NCBI GenBank assembly: GCA_963783695.1
Contig: CAWAOM010000011.1
Location: 122,458 to 186,457 of the forward strand
Source of the DNA: BM003 sp963783695
GTDB taxonomy: Bacteria; Pseudomonadota; Gammaproteobacteria; Steroidobacterales; BM003
DNA: 64,000 nt
Reading direction: 5' to 3'
A program made the position numbers and the translations under genes. The notes below the pieces were generated by a model. It was not told the origin of the DNA, made no database searches, and saw only the letters and a program-made list of their open reading frames with translations. This document shows, one piece after another, positions 1 through 8,942 of this stretch. Position 1 is the stretch's first letter. Each line of letters opens with the position of its first letter.

Positions 1-14
1 GAGCGCAGCGAGCG

Positions 15-1112
15 ATGAGTGCGCGCGAACGCGGCGACCCGGCCGCGACCTCACCGATATTTCTGCCCGATTTCTGCAAGCCGTCCATGGCCCTCGCCGT
101 GGTGCTGGTCGCAGAACTCACCGCAATACTGATTGTCCTCGGTCGCAGATCGACACAGGAGCAGTTCTGGGTCGACCTCGGCCGCACGTCACTGTTTCTG
201 TTGTGGGTCGGGCTCGGCAGCGCGGCCCTGCTGTGTCTGCTGCGGCCTCGCCTCGCCGAAGTCCGCGCCCGTTTCGCCGGCCTGGTCAGCTTCGCGGTGA
301 TGACCGGATGCGCGGTACTGGTCGCCGAAGCGGCTTACTGGCTGGGTCAGTGGTGGTCGGCCCGCACCGGCGCTGTCTCGACGCTGTTCCCCGACGCCCA
401 TCGCGATTTCGTGCTGAGAACTGCCGGAGTCGCGGCGATCGTCAGCGGGCTGTTGCTGCGTTACTTCTATGTCTCGTTCCAGTGGAAGCGCAACGTCCAG
501 AGCGAGGCACGTGCCCGCGTCAATGCGCTGCAGGCACGAATACGCCCGCATTTTCTGTTCAACAGCCTCAACACCATCGCCGCGCTGACCCGCAGCGACC
601 CGGAGCGCGCCGAAGAAGCAGTGGAGGATCTCGCGGACCTGTTTCGGGCCACGCTCCATGATGAGCGCAGCAGGATCCCGCTGAAAGAAGAACTGGAACT
701 GGCGCGGATTTATCAGCGCATCGAACAGTTACGGCTCGGACCGCGACTGCTGGTCGAATGGCGCATTGACGCTCTGCCGTTGCGGGTACGTGTACCCAGC
801 CTGATCGTGCAACCGTTGCTCGAGAATGCGATCTACCATGGTATCGAGCCGTCCCCGGGTGGCGGTACCGTGCAGATCACCGGCGCCGTCGAAGACGGCC
901 GGGTTGCGATTACCGTCAGCAATCCGTTGCCCGCCGATCCGACTCCGCGGCGGCAACAGGGCAATCGAATTGCACTGGATAATATTCGTGAACGGCTCGA
1001 GCTCGCCTACCCGGGCCGCGCGCAACTGACCATCGATGCCGATCACGACCGCTTCGATGTCACGTTGGTTTTCCCGGCCGAGCATAGTGACGATGAAAAT
1101 ACTGATCGTTGA
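15..1112 (+). CDS. algZ: Sensor histidine kinase, LytS/AlgZ (FimS) type
   Basis: A 365-residue inner-membrane kinase. The N-terminal half has four hydrophobic segments (roughly residues 25-150). It is followed by the His_kinase motif PHFLFNSLNTI, with the likely phosphoacceptor His at residue 179, and an N-box (LLENAIYHGIE, Asn 271). This is the AlgZ/LytS architecture, which lacks a classical HisKA domain. The next gene encodes a LytTR response regulator whose ATG lies 20 bp inside this gene, so the pair is translationally coupled. In Pseudomonas the same pair (AlgZ/AlgR) controls type IV pili and alginate. Pilus genes occur in this window, but the target here is inferred. The first 18 bases are an open frame ending in TGA that overlaps this ATG as ATGA, probably the tail of an unseen upstream gene. 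Confidence 0.85.
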   Translation: MSARERGDPAATSPIFLPDFCKPSMALAVVLVAELTAILIVLGRRSTQEQFWVDLGRTSLFLLWVGLGSAALLCLLRPRLAEVRARFAGLVSFAVMTGCAVLVAEAAYWLGQWWSARTGAVSTLFPDAHRDFVLRTAGVAAIVSGLLLRYFYVSFQWKRNVQSEARARVNALQARIRPHFLFNSLNTIAALTRSDPERAEEAVEDLADLFRATLHDERSRIPLKEELELARIYQRIEQLRLGPRLLVEWRIDALPLRVRVPSLIVQPLLENAIYHGIEPSPGGGTVQITGAVEDGRVAITVSNPLPADPTPRRQQGNRIALDNIRERLELAYPGRAQLTIDADHDRFDVTLVFPAEHSDDENTDR

Positions 1113-1854
1113 CGACGAGCAACCAGCGCGCGACCGGCTACGCCGCCTGCTCGGTGAGGAACCCGAATGCGAGGTGATCGGCGAGGCCGGCGACGGCCGG
1201 GCCGCGCTCGAAGCCTGCGAAGCTCTCAAGCCGGATGTGGTGTTGATGGATATCCGTATGCCCGGAATGGACGGCGTGGAGGCGGCACGCCACCTCGCGC
1301 GGCTCGACACACCGCCAGCCGTTATTTTTACAACCGCCTACAGCGAATACGCCATGGACGCCTTCGAGGCACGCGCCGTAGGCTATCTCGTGAAACCGGT
1401 GCGCCGGGAGCGACTGCTCGATGCGGTACGCCACGCCCGCCGCCCGACACAGGCGCAACTACGCGCTCTCGGCGGCGACGGCACCGATACCGCCCCGGCG
1501 CGAAAACACATTTGCGCGAAGGTAAAAGACAGCCTGCAACTGATTCCGGTGGATGACGTACTATGTTTTCAGGCCGATCAGAAATACGTCGCTCTCAGAA
1601 CCCGGGACAGCGAAATTCTGATCGACGAGTCGCTCAGGGAACTCGAGGATGAATTCGCTACAAGCTTCGTGCGAATCCATCGCAATGCGCTCGTCGCCGT
1701 GGCTTATCTGGCCGCGCTGGAAAAAAACAGCGACGGTCAGTGGTACGCGCGGCTGCGCGGCAGCGACAGGACACTCGCCGTAAGCCGCCGCCATTTAAAA
1801 ACCGTGCGGCAGTGCATTGCCGATGGCATCACCAATAAACACGAAAGCAGATGA
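1093..1854 (+). CDS. algR: LytTR-family response regulator, AlgR-like
   Basis: A 253-residue cytoplasmic DNA-binding regulator. The receiver domain (about 1-120) begins MKILIVDDEQPARDRL and has the phosphoacceptor Asp 53 in LMDIRMPGMDG plus the conserved Lys in GYLVKPV. The C-terminal LytTR domain (about 145-245) has the typical segment VRIHRNALVAV. The start is the ATG inside the kinase gene; an upstream in-frame ATG would add 19 residues before a canonical receiver start and is unlikely. The next gene, hemC, begins one base after this stop. AlgR next to hemC is a conserved gammaproteobacterial arrangement. Confidence 0.88.
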   Translation: MKILIVDDEQPARDRLRRLLGEEPECEVIGEAGDGRAALEACEALKPDVVLMDIRMPGMDGVEAARHLARLDTPPAVIFTTAYSEYAMDAFEARAVGYLVKPVRRERLLDAVRHARRPTQAQLRALGGDGTDTAPARKHICAKVKDSLQLIPVDDVLCFQADQKYVALRTRDSEILIDESLRELEDEFATSFVRIHRNALVAVAYLAALEKNSDGQWYARLRGSDRTLAVSRRHLKTVRQCIADGITNKHESR

Positions 1855-1855
1855 A

Positions 1856-2779
1856 ATGACCGACACTATCCGTATCGCTACCCGTAAGAGTCCGCTGGCG
1901 TTGTGGCAGGCCGAACATGTTGCTGCGGCTCTGCAACGCCACCATCCGCACCTGACCGTAACCCTGTATCCGCTGTCGACGGAAGGCGACCGCATCCTCG
2001 ACAAAAGCCTGGCCAAGATCGGCGGCAAGGGACTTTTCATCAAGGAGCTGGAAGTCGCGATGCAGGACGGCCGCGCCGACATCGCCGTGCATTCAATGAA
2101 AGACGTTCCGGCGCAAATGCCGGACGGGTTCATGCTCGCCGCCATCATGGATCGAGAAGATCCGCGCGATGCATTCGTTTCCGTCAGCTGCCCGAGTTTC
2201 GATGACCTGCCTCACGGCGCCAGACTGGGAACTTCGAGCCTGCGGCGGCAAAGCCAGCTGCTGGCGCAAAGACCCGATCTCGAGGTCATTGCGTTGCGCG
2301 GCAACGTCGGCACCCGGCTCTCACGCATCGAAGAAGGTCTCTGCGATGCCGCGATTCTCGCCGCCGCGGGACTGAAACGACTGGGTCTCGAGCAACGTAT
2401 TCGCGAGTACCTGTCGATCGGGCAGTGCCTGCCGGCGGTTGGCCAGGGCGCGGTCGGAATCGAATGTCGTGCGGACGACGAAAAAGTCGCCGTTTTGCTG
2501 CGCACACTTGCTGACAGCGTCACCAGCCGCTGCGTCAGCGCCGAACGGGCGTTTGCCGCCGGCCTGGGCGCAAGCTGCCAGTCACCCATCGCGGCCCATG
2601 CAACGATCGCCGGGGACACACTGACACTGCGCGCCCGGGTCGTGTCACCCGACGGCAGCAAAATGATCGAGGCCGAACTCGAAGGGCACAGCGATGCGGG
2701 TGAAGCCATCGGCACAGCGCTGGCGCAACAGGCGCTGGCGCAGGGTGCCGACCAGATTCTGGCCGCGCTGCAAGACTGA
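1856..2779 (+). CDS. hemC: Hydroxymethylbilane synthase (porphobilinogen deaminase)
   Basis: Cytosolic enzyme that joins four porphobilinogen molecules into the linear tetrapyrrole hydroxymethylbilane. The protein has 307 residues, normal for the family. It begins MTDTIRIATRKSPLALWQA and contains the KIGGKGLFIKELE and HSMKDVP segments. The dipyrromethane-cofactor cysteine is Cys 241 in GASCQSPI. The start ATG lies 1 bp after the algR stop, so co-translation is likely. It begins the hemC-hemD-hemX-hemY cluster. Confidence 0.96.
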   Translation: MTDTIRIATRKSPLALWQAEHVAAALQRHHPHLTVTLYPLSTEGDRILDKSLAKIGGKGLFIKELEVAMQDGRADIAVHSMKDVPAQMPDGFMLAAIMDREDPRDAFVSVSCPSFDDLPHGARLGTSSLRRQSQLLAQRPDLEVIALRGNVGTRLSRIEEGLCDAAILAAAGLKRLGLEQRIREYLSIGQCLPAVGQGAVGIECRADDEKVAVLLRTLADSVTSRCVSAERAFAAGLGASCQSPIAAHATIAGDTLTLRARVVSPDGSKMIEAELEGHSDAGEAIGTALAQQALAQGADQILAALQD

Positions 2780-2783
2780 CCCC

Positions 2784-3548
2784 GTGGGCGGGCGACTCAA
2801 GGGTTATCGCATTCTCGTCACCCGCCCGCGCCCGTTTGATGAAGAGGCCTGCGAGCTGATTCGCAGCGAAGGCGGTGACGCGATTGCCCTGCCCGCGATT
2901 GCCATTGAGGCACAGACGGCGCGGGCTCGAGCCACCGGGTACGACTGGGTCATTTTCGTCAGCCGCAATGCAGTGAAGCACGGCCATGCGCTGTTGCAGA
3001 TGTCTTCGGTTCGCCCGCGCCTTGCTGCCGTCGGCGGCGCCACGGCGGCGGAACTGGAGCAGCTTGGCTTTTCCGCGGTGCTGCGTCCGGCCAGCGGGTT
3101 TACTTCGGAGGCGTTGCTCAATTGCGCCGAACTCAACACTGTTGCGGGTCAGCGGATATTGATTGTGCGTGGAGACGGTGGCCGCGAGCTTCTGGCCGAA
3201 ACGCTGGGTGAACGCGGCGGCCAGGTCGAATACGCGGAGGTCTACCGCAGGGTTCAATCCTGCCCCAGTGCCGCGCGGCTGGCGGAAATCCGGCGCCTGC
3301 TCGCGGCGGCCTCGATCGACTTCGTTGCGGTCGGCAGCATCGAGATATTGGAGGCACTGATGGCTCTGCTGGGCCGCCCGGCCACCGCGCTGCTGTCACG
3401 TACACGGCTGGTTACCGCAAGCGAACGTGTGGTAAAAAAGGCAGGGTCACTGGGGCTTGGGCGTCGTATATTGCTCGCATCCGGACCACAGGACGCACTG
3501 CTGGTCGATACCATCGCCAACGAACCGGCAGCCAAAGATACGACCTGA
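2784..3548 (+). CDS. hemD: Uroporphyrinogen-III synthase
   Basis: Cyclises hydroxymethylbilane with ring-D inversion to give uroporphyrinogen III. The reading frame is open back into hemC, but a GTG four bases after the hemC stop gives a protein beginning VGGRLKGYRILVTRPRP, the normal HemD N-terminus, for 254 residues. HemD is poorly conserved; the evidence here is the N-terminal ILVTRP motif, the two-lobed alpha/beta pattern, the FVAVGSIEI segment near residue 180, and its place between hemC and hemX. Confidence 0.9.
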   Translation: MGGRLKGYRILVTRPRPFDEEACELIRSEGGDAIALPAIAIEAQTARARATGYDWVIFVSRNAVKHGHALLQMSSVRPRLAAVGGATAAELEQLGFSAVLRPASGFTSEALLNCAELNTVAGQRILIVRGDGGRELLAETLGERGGQVEYAEVYRRVQSCPSAARLAEIRRLLAAASIDFVAVGSIEILEALMALLGRPATALLSRTRLVTASERVVKKAGSLGLGRRILLASGPQDALLVDTIANEPAAKDTT

Positions 3549-3605
3549 GTGCAGCTGGCAAGAACAACTCGGGCGGCGACCTACTCCGACTGATGCCGGG
3601 AAAAC

Positions 3606-5015
3606 ATGAGCGACTCTGGAAGAAAACCCACCGACGAAATCCGAGACGACGGAGCGGCAACGCCCGTCACCGAATCGCAAGCGGCAATCGAGCGTCAGGC
3701 GTCGGAGAGGGAGCCCGCACGCGTTGACCAACAGGTTATCGTCCAGCGTAAATCCGGTTTTGCGACTGCAATGGCGATGATTTTCAGCCTGCTTGCGCTC
3801 GCTGCATGCGCCTATTTGTGGCTCGAGGTCGAACGCCTCGACAGCCAGTCCGGCGAGCCGCAAGCAGGGCTCGCGGCGCTCGCTGACCAACAGCGCGGTG
3901 CGCTCACGAAGTTGCAGGATGACCAGCAATCGCAACTGGCGGCGTTCGCGGATCAGCTGACCCGGCTTGGGCAACGCGTCGATGAGGCGGCCAGCGCCGC
4001 ACCGGTCATCGCTTCCGACCAGGCTCCAGTGGAACTGGAGGGCCTGATCGGACGACTCGACGCGCTCGAGAACAGCGCCTCCGAGCAGATGCCGGTCGAA
4101 CTGGAAGACCTTACAGGGCGACTCGATGCGCTCGAGAACAGCTCCGCCGAAACCGAGGCCGAGCTGCGGGCGCTGGCTGATCAAATTGCCCGGACCGAAC
4201 CGGCCGAAGGGGTCGACCCGGCGCTGCTCGAAGAACTCAATGCGCGTATCGACCAGGCGGAGGCGGCCGCAAGCGCCGCGCCCCCGCCGGTCGTGGTCCC
4301 GGTAAATCAGGATTTTGCGCTACAGGAGATCGAGTCGTATCTGCGAATCGCCAACCGTCAGTTGCAACTCGCGGGAAACCCAGCGGCGGCGGAATCCGCC
4401 CTGGGCCTCGCGGATGAGCGACTGGCACAACTCGACGATCCGGTCTATCTCGGCGTCCGCAGCGAGATAGCCGAAGAGATCGCGGCGCTGCAGCGCGTCG
4501 ATCAACCCGACCTGACCGGCATCGCGCTTGCACTTTCAGCGTTATCCGAGCAAGCCTCCGGGCTGGCGCTGAAGGGCCGGGACCGGGTAGCCCCGTCGCC
4601 GGCACCAAACCAGAGCGGCACCGCCGCCGGGCCACAGTCCGGCTGGGACCGGTTCGTGGCTTCGGTACGGGACGCGCTCGAGGGACTGGTGGCCGTGCGC
4701 AGGACCGATACGGTGGTCGAGCCTCTGTTGCCGCCAGACGAAATCTACTTCCTCTATCGCAATGTCGAGCTCAAGCTCGAGATTGCCCGCCTGGCGCTGC
4801 TCCAGCGCAATGAAGAGGTCTACCGGACCAGTCTGCGCGGTGTGCGCAGCTGGCTCAACACTTATTTCGATACCCAGGACGGCGGTGTCTCCAACGCGCT
4901 CAACCAGATCGCCGACCTCGAAGGCAAGCAGATTGCGCCGACGCTGCCCGACATCAGCGGCTCGTTGAGACTGCTGCAGCAGGCCGGTCCAGACGCGCAA
5001 GCGGACGCCATATGA
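3606..5015 (+). CDS. hemX: HemX-like membrane protein (uroporphyrinogen-III C-methyltransferase family by name only)
   Basis: A 469-residue bitopic inner-membrane protein: cytoplasmic N-terminus of about 50 polar residues, one membrane segment (about 52-73), then a long periplasmic coiled coil and the HemX domain (about 240-450). It has no SAM-binding methyltransferase fold despite the name often given to the family; its molecular role is unsettled. A tandem duplication lies in the coiled coil at residues about 141-181. Its stop overlaps the hemY start by 4 bp (ATGA), so the two are coupled. Confidence 0.85.
   Translation: MSDSGRKPTDEIRDDGAATPVTESQAAIERQASEREPARVDQQVIVQRKSGFATAMAMIFSLLALAACAYLWLEVERLDSQSGEPQAGLAALADQQRGALTKLQDDQQSQLAAFADQLTRLGQRVDEAASAAPVIASDQAPVELEGLIGRLDALENSASEQMPVELEDLTGRLDALENSSAETEAELRALADQIARTEPAEGVDPALLEELNARIDQAEAAASAAPPPVVVPVNQDFALQEIESYLRIANRQLQLAGNPAAAESALGLADERLAQLDDPVYLGVRSEIAEEIAALQRVDQPDLTGIALALSALSEQASGLALKGRDRVAPSPAPNQSGTAAGPQSGWDRFVASVRDALEGLVAVRRTDTVVEPLLPPDEIYFLYRNVELKLEIARLALLQRNEEVYRTSLRGVRSWLNTYFDTQDGGVSNALNQIADLEGKQIAPTLPDISGSLRLLQQAGPDAQADAI
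4026..4148 (+). repeat. Tandem in-frame duplication inside hemX (66-bp unit)
   Basis: Two adjacent copies start at 4026 and 4092. Each encodes a block of the form PVELE-x-L-x-GRLDALENS, giving the same nine-residue core GRLDALENS twice, 22 residues apart. The DNA copies differ at several positions, many silent, so the duplication is not very recent. The block lies in the predicted coiled-coil stalk and adds heptad-compatible length rather than disrupting a domain. Confidence 0.8.
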
Positions 5016-6229
5016 AAGCCGGCCTGATTATCGTGCTGAGTCTGCTCGGCGGCGCGCTGCTGGCAGCGGCGCTGATCGAGGATCCCGGCTACGTGATGAT
5101 CAACTTGCGTGGCTACCTGATCGAAATGTCGGTGCCGATTCTGATCGCGGGTCTGATCGCACTGTACCTGGCGCTGCGTTTGCTGGCACGGATCTGGCGC
5201 GCACCGCGCCAACTCGGGCGCGCGGCCGCGCGCCGCCGCAAGCAGAGCGCGCAACGGCAGATGGAGCGCGGCCTAACGCTGCTCGCCGAGGGCGACTGGA
5301 ACCGTGGCGAAAAATTTCTTTCCCGGGCCAGCCGCCGGGCCAGCAATCCTCTGCTGGGATACCTCGGTGCCGCACGCGCGGCGCACCAGCAGGGTGCAAC
5401 TGAACGCAGCGAGACATGGTTGCGGCTGGCGGCCGAGTCCGACCCGGAATCCCAGGTCCTGGTTCTGCTGACCGAGGCCGAATTGCAGGTCGAACGCGGC
5501 GACCTTGCGACCGCTGCCGTCACGCTCGACCAGGTAGCCGCAATCGCACCGGTCAATGCGCGGCTGCTGCAATTGCAGGCGCATGTCTATGAAAACCTGG
5601 GCGACTGGCAGCGGTTGTCCGCGGTGCTGGCGGCACTGAAACGTCGCCACGCGGTCGACGATGCTGAATACCGGCGCCTGGCGACTGCCGCGTATGGCGG
5701 CCTGTTCGCCGCGGCCGATACCGATTACGACCGCGCCGTCGAACTGTGGCGCTCACTCCCCAAGAATCTGCACGGCGATGAAGATATCACCGCCGCCTAT
5801 CTGCAGGCGCTCGTCCGCAACGATCACCAGCAGGAAACCGAGACGTTCATCCGCAAGTCACTACGCAAGACCTGGTGGCAACAACTCGTCGCGATTTATG
5901 GCCGTCTGGAGGTGGTGGACAAGCCCGCGCATCTGCGCCATGCCGAACAGTGGCTGCACCATCATGGCGAAGACCCGGTGCTGTTGCTGGCGGTCGCACG
6001 CCTGTCGATGGCCAACGAACTGTGGGGCAAAGCGCGCAGCTATCTCGAAAGCAGCCTCGCTATCGCACCCAGCGCCGAGGGCTTTGCGTTATATGGCAAC
6101 CTGCTCGAAAAACTGGGCGAAGACCAGCACGCCTCAGAAGCGTTCCGTTCGGGTCTGCAACTCGCCAGCGGCGCCGGCAGCGGCCGCACGGCGCTACCGC
6201 GAAATCGCCCTGACGAGCACGAATCCTAG
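5012..6229 (+). CDS. hemY: HemY-like TPR membrane protein
   Basis: A 405-residue inner-membrane protein with two N-terminal membrane segments (about 2-22 and 42-62) separated by the motif DPGYVMINLRGY typical of the HemY_N domain. Tetratricopeptide-like helical repeats fill the rest. Loss of the homologue in enterobacteria and pseudomonads affects protohaem synthesis, but no catalytic activity is established. The start overlaps hemX by 4 bp. Its TAG stop lies in a CTAG shared with the stop of the convergent reductase gene. Confidence 0.85.
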   Translation: MKAGLIIVLSLLGGALLAAALIEDPGYVMINLRGYLIEMSVPILIAGLIALYLALRLLARIWRAPRQLGRAAARRRKQSAQRQMERGLTLLAEGDWNRGEKFLSRASRRASNPLLGYLGAARAAHQQGATERSETWLRLAAESDPESQVLVLLTEAELQVERGDLATAAVTLDQVAAIAPVNARLLQLQAHVYENLGDWQRLSAVLAALKRRHAVDDAEYRRLATAAYGGLFAAADTDYDRAVELWRSLPKNLHGDEDITAAYLQALVRNDHQQETETFIRKSLRKTWWQQLVAIYGRLEVVDKPAHLRHAEQWLHHHGEDPVLLLAVARLSMANELWGKARSYLESSLAIAPSAEGFALYGNLLEKLGEDQHASEAFRSGLQLASGAGSGRTALPRNRPDEHES

Positions 6230-7275
6230 CTATCGCGCCGGTCGCGGTCCATCGCCCGCAGTGCCTCGGGAGAATACTCGAACGAATCGAAGAAAAGCCG
6301 CTCCGGCGGCAAGCCGCTGGCCGGCAGCAGATGCTGCCCGGCCTCGATCATCGCCGGCGGCCCGGCCATATACACATCAACCGCGGACAAATCCGGGTAG
6401 GCCGCAATGACGGCCTCGTGCACGAATCCGGTAGCGCCGTTCCAGTCGTCATTCGCACCCGGCTCCGACAGAACCGGCGTGTAAGTCAACAGCGGCTGCT
6501 CGTCGCGCCAGCGCTCGAGCACACTGTCGTGGTAGAGGTCGGCGCGCCCGCGCGCACCCCAGAAAAGGTGGGCCGGCGCTTCGAGACCCTGCGCGATGGC
6601 CTGCGATAACATGCTCAGAATTGGCGCCAGACCGGTGCCACCGGCGACGAACAGGCGGGTCCGGCCATGCGCCGGGCGCAGACGAAACGCGCCAAACGGC
6701 CCTTCAATCGTCAACAGCGCGCCCTCGCGCAGCTCGCCAAACACCTGCTCGGAAAAACCACCGCCGGCAACCCGGCGGATATGTAGTTGCAGGAAATGCG
6801 GGTCTGACGGATCGCTGGCAATCGAGAAGCTGCGGCGATGGCCGCCGTCGAGCAAGACATCGAGATACTGACCCGCCTCGAACGGCATCGGTTCGACCGC
6901 CGGAAGCTGCAATGTCACGCCCATCACATCGTGACCCAGACGTGTCAGCGTGCGCACGCGGCACGGCACGCGCTTGATCCGGATATCTTCCGGCGACACG
7001 ACCGGCTTTGCCTCGATGACAACGGCGCCGCGCGGCCGCGCCTGGCACAACAGCGCGTAGCCCTGCTCGATTTCCTCAGCAGTCAGCGCCAGCGGGGGGC
7101 GGAAAGGATAATCGAGTTCGCCCTGCAACAGTCGCGCACGGCACGATCCACAGCTGCCGCCACGACAGCTATGCGGCAGATTGATGCCGGCATGCAGCGC
7201 CGTGTCGAGGATCGACTCTGCGGCCGGGACCGCCAGGCACTGTCCCGACGGCAGCAGTTTGACAGTATCTTTCAT
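6226..7275 (-). CDS. 2Fe-2S/FAD/NAD(P)H oxidoreductase (CDP-6-deoxy-delta-3,4-glucoseen reductase-like)
   Basis: A 349-residue flavoprotein reductase. The N-terminal plant-type ferredoxin domain carries CRGGSCGSCR (C-x4-C-x2-C) and a later Cys in ALLCQARP. The FAD-binding barrel has RSFSIAS, and the NAD-binding domain has GGTGLAPILSML. This order defines single-component electron-transfer reductases such as AscD/E3 and oxygenase reductases. Homologues commonly sit near ubiD, as here, with no proven physiological substrate. The ATG at 7275 was chosen over an in-frame GTG 15 bp upstream because it starts directly at the ferredoxin fold. It converges on hemY and diverges from the SDR gene. Confidence 0.82.
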   Translation of the reverse strand: MKDTVKLLPSGQCLAVPAAESILDTALHAGINLPHSCRGGSCGSCRARLLQGELDYPFRPPLALTAEEIEQGYALLCQARPRGAVVIEAKPVVSPEDIRIKRVPCRVRTLTRLGHDVMGVTLQLPAVEPMPFEAGQYLDVLLDGGHRRSFSIASDPSDPHFLQLHIRRVAGGGFSEQVFGELREGALLTIEGPFGAFRLRPAHGRTRLFVAGGTGLAPILSMLSQAIAQGLEAPAHLFWGARGRADLYHDSVLERWRDEQPLLTYTPVLSEPGANDDWNGATGFVHEAVIAAYPDLSAVDVYMAGPPAMIEAGQHLLPASGLPPERLFFDSFEYSPEALRAMDRDRRDS

Positions 7276-7332
7276 GCGGATCTCTCGCACGCTCCCGTAT
7301 TATTGGACGGTCGCCAAAACGGAGAGCGTCCC

Positions 7333-8250
7333 ATGGATACATCGGCACAGGGCCTGATCATTGCCGGTTGCGGCTATACCGGGAAACGGCTGGCAGCCCT
7401 GGCGCGCGCAGACGGATTCTCGTGCCGTTGCATCACCAGCCGCGGCGAAAGTGCCGCAACGTTGACCGCGGCCGGCTACGACGCGTTCGCTGTGGACCTC
7501 GATGCGGATGTCACAGCGACCGTTTCGATCACGCCCGGCGCTCCCTCAGTCATCGTTTACCTGGCCCCGCCGCCCGCCGATGGCGATTCCGATCCGCGTC
7601 TCGAAAAATTCCTGGCGGCACTCGAAGGCCCGGTTCCGGCGGGCATTGTCTATGTCAGCACGACGGCTGTCTATGGCGACCGCGGCGGTGCGCTGACCGA
7701 CGAAACCGCCCCCGCACAACCGCAGACCGGTCGTGGACGGCGCCGGCTCGCCGCCGAGGGGATAGTCCGGTCATGGGCAGAATCCAACGGAATCGGCTGG
7801 ATCGTACTGCGCGTCCCGGGTATCTATGGCCCGCAGCGGCTGCCGCTGCGCAGCCTGAAAAGCGGGGTTCCGGTGATTCGTAAACAGGAGGCGGGGCCGG
7901 GCAATCGCATCCATGTCGACGATCTCGCCGCGGTCTGCCTGCGTGCCGCCCGGTTGCCGGTCCACTCCGCGATCTACAATGTCAGCGATGGCTGTCACTG
8001 GAGCAGAACCGAGTTCTTTGCCTGTGTCGCACGCGCGGCGGGACTGCCTCAACCCGAGCAACTGCCGGCTGCCGATGTCCAGGCGCGGGTCTCGGCCATG
8101 GCGTGGTCGTTCATCGCGGAATCGCGGCAGATCGACAACCACCGCATGATCCGTGATCTCGGTGTGCGCCTGCGCTACCCCGACCCGGCCGACGGCATCG
8201 CGGCCAGCCTCGCCGCAATGAGTGCGGCAGCAAACCGCGGTCAGGGCTGA
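7333..8250 (+). CDS. NAD(P)-dependent epimerase/dehydratase-family protein (SDR, YeeZ-like)
   Basis: A 305-residue Rossmann-fold protein. It begins with the dinucleotide-binding motif IIAGCGYTGKRLA (G-x-G-x-x-G) and has the central segment VYVSTTAVYGDRGG, corresponding to the S/T-x-x-VYG region of extended SDRs. The substrate is unknown. The start ATG is preceded by a clear GGAGAG ribosome site. The gene diverges from the ferredoxin-type reductase across a 57-bp gap, and its last 10 bp overlap the convergent parA-like gene. Confidence 0.75.
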   Translation: MDTSAQGLIIAGCGYTGKRLAALARADGFSCRCITSRGESAATLTAAGYDAFAVDLDADVTATVSITPGAPSVIVYLAPPPADGDSDPRLEKFLAALEGPVPAGIVYVSTTAVYGDRGGALTDETAPAQPQTGRGRRRLAAEGIVRSWAESNGIGWIVLRVPGIYGPQRLPLRSLKSGVPVIRKQEAGPGNRIHVDDLAAVCLRAARLPVHSAIYNVSDGCHWSRTEFFACVARAAGLPQPEQLPAADVQARVSAMAWSFIAESRQIDNHRMIRDLGVRLRYPDPADGIAASLAAMSAAANRGQG

Positions 8251-8879
8251 CTGCGTTTGCTTTCCAGCCAGCTTACGATGGGCTCCCACTGGGCCCAGTC
8301 CGGCCACGCGAGATATTCCGGCAGTTCGAGTACGCCGAGGCCTCGGGTATAGGCGCGGACATAGTTCTGGGCATCGCGCAACGAGCCGATATAAGGCGCT
8401 TTCGAGCGTTTCAGGTAGTCGCCGAGCTCGTCAAAAATCAGCGTATTTTCCCGCACCCGGTTGGCAAGCAGCGCGATTTTGACCTGTTTGCGCTCGACCT
8501 TGCCGACATGCATCAGCTCATCGATGAACTTGTCGGTCGCCTTCATATCGATTGTCGATGGCAGCACCGGCGCGAGAATCGTTTCCGAGCGGCGTACCAG
8601 GTCGGTCAACTCGCGGCCATGACATCGCGCCGGTGCATCGATAATGACGATGTCGGCACCACGCGGCACGCCACGCAAACCGTCCTCGTAAGCGGCCACC
8701 CCCTGGATCGGCGCGCAACCGGCGGGACGCGTTTCGAGCCAGTCAAGACAGGAACGCTGCGGATCAAAATCCGCCAGTGCGACCTGCGCACCTTCAAGTG
8801 CGAAATAAACGGCAAGATTTGTGGCGATGGTGCTCTTGCCACAACCTCCCTTGGAATTCAGAACGGATATATGACGCAT
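8241..8879 (-). CDS. ParA/MinD-superfamily ATPase, orphan (no ParB partner seen)
   Basis: A 212-residue deviant-Walker ATPase. It begins MRHISVLNSKGGCGKSTIATNL, with the signature Lys of the K-G-G-x-G-K-S motif. The A' aspartate follows in LADFDPQRSCLDWLE and Walker B in DIVIIDAP. Such proteins position DNA, chemoreceptor arrays, carboxysomes or pili. Short orphan forms resemble MipZ/VirC1/ParC types. No parB, cheW or minCE gene lies in the window. It sits 63 bp downstream of ubiD on the same strand and may share its transcript. Its 3' end overlaps the SDR gene by 10 bp. Confidence 0.85.
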   Translation of the reverse strand: MRHISVLNSKGGCGKSTIATNLAVYFALEGAQVALADFDPQRSCLDWLETRPAGCAPIQGVAAYEDGLRGVPRGADIVIIDAPARCHGRELTDLVRRSETILAPVLPSTIDMKATDKFIDELMHVGKVERKQVKIALLANRVRENTLIFDELGDYLKRSKAPYIGSLRDAQNYVRAYTRGLGVLELPEYLAWPDWAQWEPIVSWLESKRSQP

Positions 8880-8942
8880 TCCTGCCCCTTTTGTTCACGC
8901 GTTTTCTGGCATCAGTAAAGTAGTGTCCGGTGCGGCAAATGT

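Noticed and set aside
1..18. Possible 3' end of an upstream gene overlapping the algZ start as ATGA
   Set aside because: Only five codons are visible; not enough to call a feature or name it.
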